This document shows, in pieces, positions 11,691 to 21,250 of a DNA stretch of 64,000 nucleotides. Position 1 is the first letter of the stretch, and every line of letters starts with the position of its first letter. This DNA comes from Prorocentrum cordatum (lineage: Eukaryota; Sar; Dinophyceae; Prorocentrales; Prorocentraceae), in NCBI GenBank assembly GCA_963575745.1, contig CAUYUJ010002747.1:389501-453500 (forward strand), in the 5' to 3' direction. The position numbers were made by a program, and so were the translations under genes. The notes under the pieces were generated by a model. That model worked only from the letters and a program-made list of their open reading frames with translations, did no database searches and was not told the origin of the DNA.

Positions 11691-13110
11691 TGGGGGTGCG
11701 CAGGGGGTGTCTCTCACCGCGGCCGCTATGCGCGCCTCTCGTCAAGGGCATGGCAGGCGTGGTATTTTCTCGACACCATGAAGGGTGCGCAGGGGGTGGT
11801 CTCTCACCGCGGCCGCTATGCGCGACCCTCGTCCAGGGCACCGCAGGCGTGGCATTTTCTCGACACCATAAGGGGTGCGCAGGGGGTGGTCTCTCAACGC
11901 GGCCGCTACGCGCGCCTCTCGTCCAGGGCACAGCAGGCGTGGCAGTGTCTCGACACCAGAAGGGGTGCGCAGGGGGTGGTCTCTCACCGCGGCCGCTACG
12001 CGCGCCTCTCGTCGAGGGCATAGCAGGCGTGGCACTTTCTCGATACCATAAGGGGTGCGCAGGGGGAGGTCTCTCACCGCGGCCGCTATGCGCGCCTCTC
12101 GTCCAGGCCATGGCTGGCGTGACACATCCTCGGCACCAGAAGGGGTGCGCAGGGGGTGGTCTATCACCGTGGCCGCTATGCGCGCCTCCCGTCCAGGACA
12201 TAGCAGGCGTGGCACCTTCTCGACACCATAAAGGGGGTGCGCAGGGGGTGGTCTCTCACCGCGGCCGCTATGCGCGCCTCTCGTCCAGGCATCGCATGCG
12301 TGGAATTGTCTCGACACCAGAGGGGGTGTGCAGATGGCTGCCTTTCCCCGCGGCATCTATGCGTGCCTTTCGCCCAGGGCATAGCAGGCGTGGTATGTTC
12401 TCGGCACCAGACAGGCTTGGCACTTCCTCGACACCATACGGGGTGCGCAGGAGGTGGTCTCTCACCGCGGCCGCTATGCGCGCCTCGTCGACTAGGCACC
12501 GCAGGCGTTGCACTTCCTCGACAGCAGAGGGGGGTGCGCAGAGGGTGGTTTCTCACCGCGGCCGCTATGCGCGCATCTTGAGAGGGCACAGCATGCGTGG
12601 CACTGTCTCGACACCAGAAGGGGTGCGCAGGGGGTGGTCTCTCACCGCGGCCGCTACGCGCGCCTCTCGTCGAGGACATAGCAGGAGTGGCACTTTCTCG
12701 ACACCATAAAAGGGGTGCGCAGGGGGGGCGGGTTCTCACCGCGGCCGCTATGCGCGCCTCTTGTCCAGGCACCGCAAGCGTGGCATTTTCTCGACGCCGC
12801 TGGGGGTGCGCAAGGGGTGGTCTTCCAGTGCGGCCGCTATGCGTGTTTCCCGTCTAGGGCATAGCAGGCGTGGCACTTTCTCGACACCAGAGGGTGTGCG
12901 CAGGGGGCTGGTTTCTCACCGCGGCCGCTATGCGCGCTGGTCGTCCAGGCGCAGCAGGCGTGGCATCTTCTCGACACCATATGGGGTGCGTGGGGGTTTG
13001 TCTCCCACCGCGGCCGCTATGCGCGCATCTTGGGATGGCATAGCAGGTTCGACATTTTGTCGGCACCAAAAGGGGGTGCGCAGGGGGTGGTCTCTCACCG
13101 CGGCGCCCAA
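11690..13110. repeat. 90-bp minisatellite, about 16 copies, NotI site in most units
   Basis: The unit begins GGGGTGCGCAGGGGGTGGTC, continues with TCTCACCGCGGCCGCTATGC and ends near TTTCTCGACACCA. Starts fall at about 11692, 11784, 11873, 11962, 12053 and 12142, so the period is 89-91 bp. Because 90 is divisible by three, several frames on both strands stay open for hundreds of codons as 30-residue repeats. I regard these as by-products because no frame has a preferred codon pattern and single-base length changes occur between units. Confidence 0.9.
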
Positions 13111-13605
13111 ATACACAATGCCAGTTTTTCCACCGCCGCTCGAGCAACTCAGGAATTCATTGCTAGAGATGAGCGCCGAGGTGAACCTGGATGGTTTGCG
13201 CGGCCATGCGGTGTGGCATGGGAACGCCTTGGTACGCGGCGCATGTGATATTTACCACCTACAGCTGGCAAGCTGGTGGCGTGACACGCTCCTCACCATG
13301 TACACTGAGTTGCCGCGTAAACGAGGCGCCGACGAAACCATGGGGGCAGCGTTTGGCTAGGTATGCTGAACCGCTCGCCTTCATCATTCTCGCAAGTTTC
13401 TCGTCAGCGATCATCGCGCCGGAAATATTTAAGTATGTGGGGTTTTTCGGCAGCGTAATTGAATGAGCCGCCCCAAGTCGTGCCGGCCCTGTTGCGTCCG
13501 CGGTGCCAGCGATATGATGCTCCTGAAAGCGACGATGGATGCGAGCAGCCCTCCATGAGCAACGATTAGTTATCTTGCACAGCTGTGTTCTAGAGCTCGG
13601 ACATC
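13111..13605. other. No gene supported
   Basis: Unique DNA between two minisatellites. A plus-strand frame continuing from the repeat to 13360 has ordinary-looking composition (about 75 codons) but no recognisable feature. Confidence 0.4.
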
Positions 13606-14620
13606 TTTACTTTCGTCGTGGTTCGTGGTTCGCGGTGGTTCGTCCCCCTCGGCCCCTCCTCCGAGCCTGAGCCCCAGCTCCCCTGGGCCACCCACCCTTC
13701 GAAGGCTTCCTCCGTCCAGGCTTCCCAGGACAGCCCCCCTGGGCCGCAGACGTCCTTATTTTCGTCGTGGTTCGTGATTCGTCGCGGTTCGTCCCCCATC
13801 GGCCCTCCCCTGAGCCTGAGCCCCGGCTCCCGTGGGCCACCCCCCTTTGGGACCCGCCCTCCGCCCAGGCTTCCCAGGACAGCCCCCCTGGGCCGCGGAC
13901 GCCCTTATTTTCGTCGTGGTTCGTGGTTCGTCGTGGTTCGTGCCCGTCGGCCCTTCCCCTGAGCCTGAGCCCCAGCTCCCCTGGGCCACCCACCCTTGGG
14001 ACCCTCGTCCGCTCAGGCTTCCCAGTGCCCCCCGGGGCCGGACATTTTTATTTTCGTCGTGGTTCGTGATTCGTGGTGCATGGTTCGTCCCCTTCGGCCC
14101 TTCCGTTGGGTCCCAAGGGGGGGTGGCCCACGGGAGCCGGGGCTCAGGCTCAGGTGAGGGGCCGAGGGGGACGAACCACGACGGACCACGAACCACGACG
14201 AAAATAAGGTGTCTGCGGCCCAGGGGGGCTGTCCTGGGAAACTTGGACGGAGCAAGCCTCCGAAGGGTGGGTGGCCCAGGGGGGCTGGGGCTCAGGCTCA
14301 CGGGGGGGGGCGAGGGGGACGAACCACCACGAGCCACGAACCACGACGAAATTTATAGATGTCCGGCCCATGGGGGCTGCCCTGGGAAGCTTGGACGGAG
14401 GGCGGGTCCCAAGGGGGGGTGGCCCAGGGGAAGGGGGGTCAGGCTCAGGGACGGGGCCGAGGGGGGCGAACCACGACGAACCACGAACCACGACGAAAAT
14501 GAGGATGTCCGCGGCCCGGGGGGGCCTGCCCTGGGAAGCCTGGACGGAGCATGACTCCGAAGGGTGTGTGGCACAGGGGAGCTGGGGCTCAGGCTCCCCC
14601 TCCGCCCAGGCTTCCCCTCC
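13606..14620. repeat. Head-to-head inverted minisatellite, unit about 149 bp
   Basis: From 13606 to about 14104 a unit beginning TTTCGTCGTGGTTCGTG repeats with a period near 149 bp (13612, 13761, 13911, 14052). From about 14106 to 14620 the same unit runs in reverse complement (ACGAACCACGAACCACGACG at about 14190, 14338 and 14487). The two halves form an inverted repeat with arms near 500 bp and almost no spacer. Confidence 0.9.
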
Positions 14621-14814
14621 GCCCAGGGCAGCCCCCCGGGGCCGGGCCTCCATTTCTTCGCAGCTCCTTTCTGCAAGAGCCAGGGCACGCGTGCCACTTG
14701 TTCTGCAGTTCGCGGGAGCGGCTCGCCGAGAACGTGGGCCGCCGGCGGCATTGCACACGCGGCGCGCTCCAGAAAGGACCTATGCCTTCGAGGATCGAAG
14801 GATCGATCGGAGGA
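14621..14814. other. Spacer, nothing recognised
   Basis: Unique sequence between the inverted minisatellite and a (GGA)n tract. Confidence 0.4.
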
Positions 14815-14992
14815 GCAAGAGGAGGAGGAGGAGGAGGAGGAGGAGGAGGAGGAGGAGGAGGAGGAGGAGCAGCAGCAGGAGGAGGAGGAGGAGGAGGCGG
14901 AGGAGGGAAAGGAGGGAAAGGAGGGAAAGGAGGGAAAGGAGGAGGAGGAGGAGGAGGAGGAGAAGGAGGAGGAGGAGGAGGAAGAGGAGGAC
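14815..14992. repeat. (GGA)n tract
   Basis: GGA triplets with a CAGCAG interruption near 14869 and four copies of GGAAAGGAG at about 14905-14942. It lies about 70 bases beyond the 3' end of the minus-strand reverse-transcriptase frame. Confidence 0.95.
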
Positions 14993-15060
14993 CTCTTTGG
15001 ACCTCTTTGCTCTCGGACCTCTGTCCCCCAGTCTTCGTCCTGGCTTACGGGCGTATGCCG

Positions 15061-17853
15061 TCAATCGGAAGACCCTGAATCCTCCCGCGGCGCCCGCACA
15101 TGCACAGTCGTACCTCTCGCTGCTGCCAACAATCTCTGAACCTTCGCCTGCGTGCGCAACTCGTGGGCTGCACAACGCAGCTGCTCCCGCTCATGCCCGT
15201 CGTTGCGGGCGCGGGTCACCACGGGAGGCTCGGCGGGGCCCCCCGCAAGCTCGCTGTTCTCCTGCGACCCCCTGGCCTCGTGGGCCGACACGACACGACT
15301 CTCATCTCTGCGAGCAATGGCCATCTTGATGGCTCTGGGGGGCCCCTCACGCCGAGGAAAAAGGCCTAATTCAATTCGTCGGATATTCTCGGCACCGTTC
15401 GGTGTGAGACCTCTACACTTCTGACGCAAGGACCTCGAGTCCACAGTCGCATACATCCCGCAGACCGAACAGATCTGCAAGAACCAACGGTCGACCCTGG
15501 TGATCGAGTGGGATTCGTGGGTCTCGAGGTCCACTCCGTTTATCGGCTGGAACTCAGGGGCCTCCGACCTGCTTTTGCCAGGGGGCCCAGCACACGGGGA
15601 AACCGAAAAACGCAAAAACCTGGCTCCAGTCACAATCACATCGCACTGAGAGCACCTCCATTTGCTTCCTACTCTCTCAAGCTGATGGGGAGAATCTCGA
15701 ATCAGTCTCTCCTGCTTTGAAAGTCTCTTACTGGCTGGGGCTCTACCTGCGCGCTCTGACGTCTCCGACGCAGCGGCAAGAAGCAACGATCTGCGCGCTC
15801 GTTTCCGCACGAGATGTGCGATCGAGTCTATCCTATCAGTCTCAGGAACCCTCCCCACCAGCCCGAACTCCCAAGCCAGCTCCGCCCCGACTCCCGCCCA
15901 GACGTCAGCAGCTAAATTCCCTGCTGCCATGAACAGCTGCTGCGGCGATCCAAGCAGCTCTGGCGTCTCATCCAGATGGGACGCCGTCCACACTACCTTC
16001 ACAACTCGGTCTGGGTGAGTCTGCCAGGCAACTCTGGCTCGGGTCCAAAGGTCCTCGTTGGGACCCGTGGCTTTCGGGTGCTCCAGGCGGTACTTCCAGG
16101 TTTTCGCGATCAATCTGTGATCGGTAATGAACGTAAAATCAGCGTGGCACTCTTCGAGCGCCAATCCGAACGCTAGAATTTCAGAGCGGGGGACCGTTTG
16201 CCTGCGACCGAGGAGTGGGACTGCTACGGCTCGACCCACAATCCACTCCCCGTCGCGCTCCTGCAATGCTACAATCGCTGATCCACAGCGGCGACGGCGG
16301 GGGTCCGAGGAGTGCTTGCCTCCTGAGCCGTCGCCGAAAATGTGGATCTCTCCTTCGTGCCGACACTCCTCCCAGTCCCCCAGCTCACCAAACCGAACCT
16401 CCCTCCCCTCTAAAAGTTCATCATTAAACCTAGGGTGCGTGAGAGAGGCTGGCGGCAGTCCTCGAAGCCACAGCGCAGGCTCAGCTTCTGCTTGCGCCAT
16501 CGCAGCCGGCAGCAGGGGCTCCGACTTGGTGAAGTCCTCGTGGTCCACGTTCTTTGGGCATAGCCAGATCCGATGCATCAGGGTCTCGTCCTCCTCCTTG
16601 CATCTGTCGCACTTCTTGCAGTCCAGGAGGTAGCCTTGGTCGACGGATCGCTGCTTCGGCCACTGTCCTCCCGCAACCACGGCGATGTTGGCCCCCACCA
16701 TGTCCAGCTGCCCCTGCTTCTCGAACCTCCGCTGCTCTGCGCGGATCTGCCAAACATCTGCTCCATCTTCCAAGCCTTCACCATGTGGGTGTGCTGCTGC
16801 AGCCTTCCAGTATTGAGCTACGATGTCGTCCTCGAAGTCGTCTATCAGCTGCTGGAAGCACCCCGTGTTGTCGAATGTGCCGTCCATAACGGACGGGATG
16901 TCCCACTGTTCTGCTGGATCTTCATCTGCTCCGACTGGTCGCATCCACACCGTCGCCGTTGGTGCGTACCAGCCCACGTCCATGATGGTCGCCTGTACCG
17001 CTCCGACTGGTCCGCGAACTCCTCTCCAGCGTTTTGGTCCAAGCTTTGACAGACGGTCGAAGATCCGCGGCCATGCCTTGACGATCCTGGCGTGGTTCTC
17101 GGGGTAGCGCTGCCACAGGTTGATCCACTCCTTGACTACGGCACCTCGTATTGCCACCCCTGGGTCGCCCTTCCACAACTCGACCGCCAGTGTCGTCGTC
17201 AAGCACCGCCCACGCGCCTTACCTCCTGCCACCTGTCCAGCTTGTCGTCGTAGCCGTTGAAGCTCATGAACTGCGAACCCGAACGCTTGGTGACCGTACA
17301 CTGCCTGTGGTACTGCTCCAGCACTCCATAAACTTTTACTTTCTTTGGCCAAGGCCGCGGTACGTCGCAGCCTCACAATCTTGGCGAACCTGTGCTTCGC
17401 GCGCTTGGCACGCTGCTTTGCTTTGGTCGTAACCCTTTTCCTCCCTGCCGACGAGTCCAGGCCTAGGTCCACTGCCTCCGTGACTGCGTAGACGGGGATC
17501 TGCCTCTTCCTCATGGTCTTAGCCGTCCGCTTCACGTCCTTCGGGTGGGTGCCTATCAGGACCGACTTGCTGGAGATCTTCATCCTCTGCTCCTTGAGGC
17601 CGTCCGTGATGATCTCCGTGACCTGGATGATGCCGTCGCCGACTGTTTGCCTGCTACCTTCTTGCCTCGCCACCGTGTCGTCCACGAATGTCCACAGCGA
17701 AGCTTGCGGCGCCCTCCGATGCGCCCTATCTAATATCGGGTGCAAGAACAGCTTCGCCAATCCCACGCCTCTGGCAGAGCCGGCTACCAAAGACCTCGTG
17801 GGCCAGATCGCCTCGCTGAGAATGTTGCGCTCCTGCAGGTACCTGGGGCCCAC
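15061..17853 (-). CDS. Retroelement polyprotein end: reverse transcriptase, RNase H, Cys-rich tail
   Basis: A 930-codon frame without interruption. Residues 56-60 read FVDDT, the YxDD-type active site of reverse transcriptase. C412, C415, C418, H427 and C432 form a zinc-binding-like cluster. Residues 503-655 fit RNase H: D508 in IFGDGSGG, E558 in PRSE, D578 in ITD, H626 in ASH and D650 in GNLAAD. The tail has two further Cys pairs (C734/C737, C795/C798). The listed first codon is GTG; the frame continues upstream (EITAFVG) until it meets a (TCC)n tract in the sense direction. The fingers of the reverse transcriptase and any endonuclease are therefore missing, or lie across an intron whose pyrimidine tract is that (TCC)n run. 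It would copy element RNA into DNA in the nucleus if joined to the rest. The intact frame and four RNase H residues suggest a fairly young copy. Confidence 0.8.
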   Translation of the reverse strand: MGPRYLQERNILSEAIWPTRSLVAGSARGVGLAKLFLHPILDRAHRRAPQASLWTFVDDTVARQEGSRQTVGDGIIQVTEIITDGLKEQRMKISSKSVLIGTHPKDVKRTAKTMRKRQIPVYAVTEAVDLGLDSSAGRKRVTTKAKQRAKRAKHRFAKIVRLRRTAALAKESKSLWSAGAVPQAVYGHQAFGFAVHELQRLRRQAGQVAGGKARGRCLTTTLAVELWKGDPGVAIRGAVVKEWINLWQRYPENHARIVKAWPRIFDRLSKLGPKRWRGVRGPVGAVQATIMDVGWYAPTATVWMRPVGADEDPAEQWDIPSVMDGTFDNTGCFQQLIDDFEDDIVAQYWKAAAAHPHGEGLEDGADVWQIRAEQRRFEKQGQLDMVGANIAVVAGGQWPKQRSVDQGYLLDCKKCDRCKEEDETLMHRIWLCPKNVDHEDFTKSEPLLPAAMAQAEAEPALWLRGLPPASLTHPRFNDELLEGREVRFGELGDWEECRHEGEIHIFGDGSGGKHSSDPRRRRCGSAIVALQERDGEWIVGRAVAVPLLGRRQTVPRSEILAFGLALEECHADFTFITDHRLIAKTWKYRLEHPKATGPNEDLWTRARVAWQTHPDRVVKVVWTASHLDETPELLGSPQQLFMAAGNLAADVWAGVGAELAWEFGLVGRVPETDRIDSIAHLVRKRARRSLLLAAASETSERAGRAPASKRLSKQERLIRDSPHQLERVGSKWRCSQCDVIVTGARFLRFSVSPCAGPPGKSRSEAPEFQPINGVDLETHESHSITRVDRWFLQICSVCGMYATVDSRSLRQKCRGLTPNGAENIRRIELGLFPRREGPPRAIKMAIARRDESRVVSAHEARGSQENSELAGGPAEPPVVTRARNDGHEREQLRCAAHELRTQAKVQRLLAAARGTTVHVRAPREDSGSSD

Positions 17854-17871
17854 GAACGCGGTGATCTCGGG

Positions 17872-18010
17872 GAGGGGGAGGGGGAGGGGGAGGAGGAGGA
17901 GGAGGAGGAGGAGGAGGAGGAGGAGGAAGAGGAGGAGGAGGAGGAGGAGGAGGAGGAGGAGGAGGAGGAGGAGGAGGAGGAGGAGATGGAGGTGGAGGAG
18001 GAGGAGGTCT
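17872..18010. repeat. (GGA)n tract at the 5' edge of the reverse-transcriptase frame
   Basis: GGA/GGGGGA triplets. On the minus strand it is a pyrimidine run that ends in CCCCGAG just before the reading frame, which looks like a 3' splice site. It may therefore be the end of an intron. Confidence 0.9.
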
Positions 18011-18084
18011 ACGGGGGCCAGCGGAAGTGAAGCGAGAGCGGCTCCGCCCGCCGTAGGCGGGTGGAAGGTTCAGGATTTTTTCCA

Positions 18085-18282
18085 GGTCTCCTCAACGGGG
18101 TCGGAGTAGATGGGGTCGGAGGGTCGTGCGTCGCCGGTGCGGCCCGATGTTGGGCTCAATTTTCTCGGCGCCGACGTCGCCGATTCGTCGCCGACGTCGC
18201 CATGGCATCGCCGATGCATCGTGTCAGCGATGCGGCGAGATCCTCCGACCCCATCCACACAGACCCCATCTAGGAGGTCTCC
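18085..18282. mobile_element. About 200-bp MITE-like inverted repeat
   Basis: The left end (CTCCTCAACGGGGTCGGAGT followed by AGATGGGGTCGGAGG) and the complement of the right end (CTCCTAGATGGGGTCTGTGT followed by GGATGGGGTCGGAGG) pair over about 37 bases at roughly 80 percent identity. The middle contains copies of GCCGACGTCGCC and has no coding capacity. This is the shape of a non-autonomous inverted-repeat element. No target-site duplication is evident. Confidence 0.5.
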
Positions 18283-19393
18283 ACGTAGTTTCTGGGATCG
18301 GCCACATGCATTGGCCCCCCCCCCTTGGGCAATGCGCCCTTGTCGTCGTCGCCTCTGAGGCCTTCTGTGCCTCCTGGAAGGCACCCCCACAGAGGCCCGA
18401 TGGGCCCTCTACGCGCGCGCGCAGGTCGAGAGGGAGATCGCGGCGGCGAGGCAGGCGGCGTCCACCGCCAAGGCGGAGCGCAAGGAACCGCCGCCGAGCC
18501 CGCGCGCGGCTCCTGGGGAAACCTGGGAGCGGGGAGGGTAACGTTGGAGGGGCAACGTTGGAGGTGGGATGCATCGGTTCGACCCGAGGGTTGAGTCGGG
18601 CCTGCCCCTCTACAGGAGAAGAACCCAAAAAGAGTTTCAAACAGTGTGGGGACAATTCTTCTTGTATCTTTGTGAACATGTTTGACCATGTTTGAAAATG
18701 CTTGGCAGATGCTCAACTTTTCGTCCAACATCCGTCTGTCTGAGGACCAACCCGACCTGACTGCAGGGGGGAGGGAGGGCGGCTCGTGCCCCGTTCACTC
18801 CGGGGCAGCCTTCGAATGGGGAGGGGGGAGGCCGCACCGACCCCCACCGCCAAGAACCCCCCGAGGGGGGGGGCCGAGGAGCCACCCCGCCCAGGAGCGT
18901 GCGACTTCGCAGTCGAGGGCCCGTCGCCAATCCATGGGCGACGTGTCGCCGACTCGAGCTCGCCGTTTCCCCCCCCCCGCCCCCCACTCGGCGGACCCCC
19001 CCTGACATTGTTCCCCGGGAGTGCGGCTTGGTCCCTGCGCTTTCCTCCCAGTAGCCTCGATACCGTGGCCACCCTGCTGACCCGGTTAATTGGTACGAGA
19101 CCACAACCATTGGGGATAAAGAGAAGCGGCATCGTCCCAACAGACACCCACCACCATCTCGCCCACGAGCTCAACCACGACAAGCACAGAGGTATCCCAG
19201 GGGCGGTGTGTTGCCCCAGTGAAGGGGAGCTTCCCACCACGCGTCGTAATCCAGCCACAGGAAAGACGTGAGACTCCGCGGCCAACCGCCAGAACATCAC
19301 AAAGCGTACTGGGCATGCATTGTCAAGGAAGATCAGCAGAAAATAAAACAGTACAAGGTAAAATCAGTGGTGCCCAGGACTAGCTGTCCGAGC
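18283..19393. other. No firm gene; one exon-like frame at 18363-18543
   Basis: Plus-strand bases 18363-18543 give a frame of about 60 codons (LLEGTPTEARWALYARAQVE, then IAAARQAAST, ending GETWERGG and TAA). It has strong G/C at third positions and a helical, charged character, so it may be a terminal exon. It has no start codon and no family I recognise. The rest is GC-rich sequence with short unrelated frames. Confidence 0.3.
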
Positions 19394-20040
19394 TCACGTC
19401 TGGCGCCGCTTGGACTTAGCCTGCGGCGTCCCGCGATGGGATTCGTCATGGCACAGTTGGCAACGCCCTCCCGCTTTACAGCCACCTTTCGAGAAGTAGC
19501 GGATGCAGACCACCTCGCAGGGGCAGGCAGGCATGTCGGTGTCGGGCAGGGCGGTGGACGAGCAGGCCTCGGAAGGCTTCGCAGCGGAAGGCTGGGAAGC
19601 TGAACCGGCAACTGGGCCTCCTGAGCTAGACGCGGCTGCGCCTGCAATGGGGCTCTCGTCCAGGGAGTCCAAGGCCTCCGCCTCGTCCACGGACTCGTCC
19701 TCCTCCTCCTCCTCCTCTTCCTCCTCCTCGAATGCGTCCAGTGTTCCGGCCTGTACCCGTAGAGCTCATCCATGTCGAAAGCAGCAAGAGTCTCGTTCGT
19801 GGGGCCATAGTCGAACCAGACCACGTTGACGGGATCCAAGGCGATGGCCTCGGGCTCGTAGTCATCGTCCTTGGCTTGGGGTGAGTACGTGAACCATCAC
19901 GGCGGACCTCGACCGCGACCCTGCCGTTAGGCGCGTGGCCGGCCACCCACCCAAGCCGCCCACTGAGGGTCAGGCCTCTCTGGCTCGTGAGCCCGACTAT
20001 TTCCACAAACTCGCCGAGCAGCTCGACACCGTGGCCATGC
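19394..20040 (-). pseudogene. CCCH zinc-finger gene, fragmented frames
   Basis: The last 98 codons (19690-19394) contain C62-x8-C71-x5-C77-x3-H81 (about 19448-19507). This is a CCCH zinc finger of the single-finger type I recall as expanded in dinoflagellates, usually linked to RNA binding. It is followed by a basic tail (AKSKRRQT). An acidic run (EEEE...DESVDEAEALDS) precedes it. Further upstream a different frame reads DPVNVVWFDYGPTNETLAAF and MDELYGYRPEHW. Before that a third frame reads VEIVGLTSQRGLTLSGRLGW then VAGHAPNGRVAVEV, like a short beta domain common in these proteins. The pieces need at least two frame changes, one at the (GGA)-rich acidic run. They are either exons of one gene with small introns or a decayed copy. 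Start not found. Confidence 0.5.
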
Positions 20041-20759
20041 CGACTCGAGGGGCACGCGCATATGGCTGGTGGGCCAGAGCGTCTTCGGATCGCTGTCCGA
20101 GATCGCCCGTCGTCTGCCAGAGCTCCTCGGGATCAGCGGAATGGCGCTGCGTTTCTGAGACCTGCGTCCCAATCCACAGGGAGAGGCGTGATGCCGAAGA
20201 TATCGACGAGGACCGAAAGAGACTCTTCGTGCCAATTCGATGCGAGGCCTCTGGCTATTTCCAGGCTTCGCTGTCGAAGTAGTTTGAAATGAACCATAAC
20301 GAGTTCGGACGTGTTCGGGAGCGTTTTAAAGAAAACATCAAAGACGATCAAACAGATCTCCGAATTACCAGTTTGGCACTCTTCGTTCCAAGTCAACCTG
20401 GCACATGCTCTTTGAGCGAGAAGGATGCCCCGTGGTTAGGTGAGAAGAGGAGAACAGCAGGGGAGGCTGGGGGCGGCCAGAGGAGGGGTGACCTCTCGGC
20501 GGCTTCGTGGGGCCTCCTGGGGGTCCCTCGGGGCCGAGGGCTCAAAATGTAAGTTCGGGCTTCCCGTCTGGGCCCCCTCTTGGGGCCGTCCTTTTGGTTA
20601 TGATGTTCCAACCTGATTTAGTCTTGACCACCAGAAAGAATCTCGAACACCAGGATCGCACAGAAATTTGACGGGTTTCACGTGTCGGGCTTTGGGAGGC
20701 GACCCTCTTGTTACACTGTGTCGACATTTTTCTGGGTGCTCGACATTATTGATGGGATG
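20041..20759. other. Possible upstream exons; otherwise nothing
   Basis: Minus-strand frames just upstream of the zinc-finger pieces read ADPEELWQTTGDLGQRSEDA (20155-20030) and LRQRSLEIARGLASNWHEES (about 20285-20150). They could be further exons of the same gene but have no recognisable domain. 20400-20760 has no coding signal that I can support. Confidence 0.3.
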
Positions 20760-21250
20760 TGACCCTTAAGTGCCATGGGAACACCACAATCCTTGGGCCC
20801 TACTGGGCCTTCGTGGGCGCCTCTTGCGCTGTCTCGGGGCCCTACTTGGGCCGTCCCGGGGCCTCTCGGGTGCCTGTGGGGACGTCCGGGGGGCGATCCC
20901 TGAGGCCTCGCGGGCTGTTTTGGAGCGCCCGGGGAGCCGAGGAGGCGAGAGCGCTCAAGCTCTTGAAAGCCACAAAGAAGATACACAAGGAAAATTCATG
21001 ATTTTTGTTTGCCTCGGGGGGCCGTCTTGGGGCCTCCTGGGGCGTCTTGGGGGCCTCGTTGGCTGCCTGGGGGCCATGTCGGGCGTCCTGGAACGATCGT
21101 TCGGCGACCCGGGGCCCCCTTGGACCGTCGCGGGGCCTCTCGGGGCGTTCCTGGTCCGTCTCGGAGCCTTCTGGGGGCCGAAAATGTCAAGCGACAAGGC
21201 GCGACAACGCCCGGTATATTTAGGAATTTCGGGCCTGGGCCCCTTGAAAA
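20760..21250. repeat. GGGGCC-rich interspersed repeat
   Basis: Irregular copies of a 10-25 bp word such as CTTGGGGCCTCCTGGGGC or TCTCGGGGCC, on the G-rich strand throughout. The same style recurs at 33840-34060. It has no fixed period. Confidence 0.6.

Noticed and set aside
11186-12709. 507-codon frame over the 90-bp repeat
   Set aside because: The repeat period is a multiple of three, so several frames on both strands stay open. I saw no feature that favours one of them.
11690-13110. CRISPR-like regular array
   Set aside because: The repeats are contiguous with no unique spacers, and all other signs point to a eukaryote.
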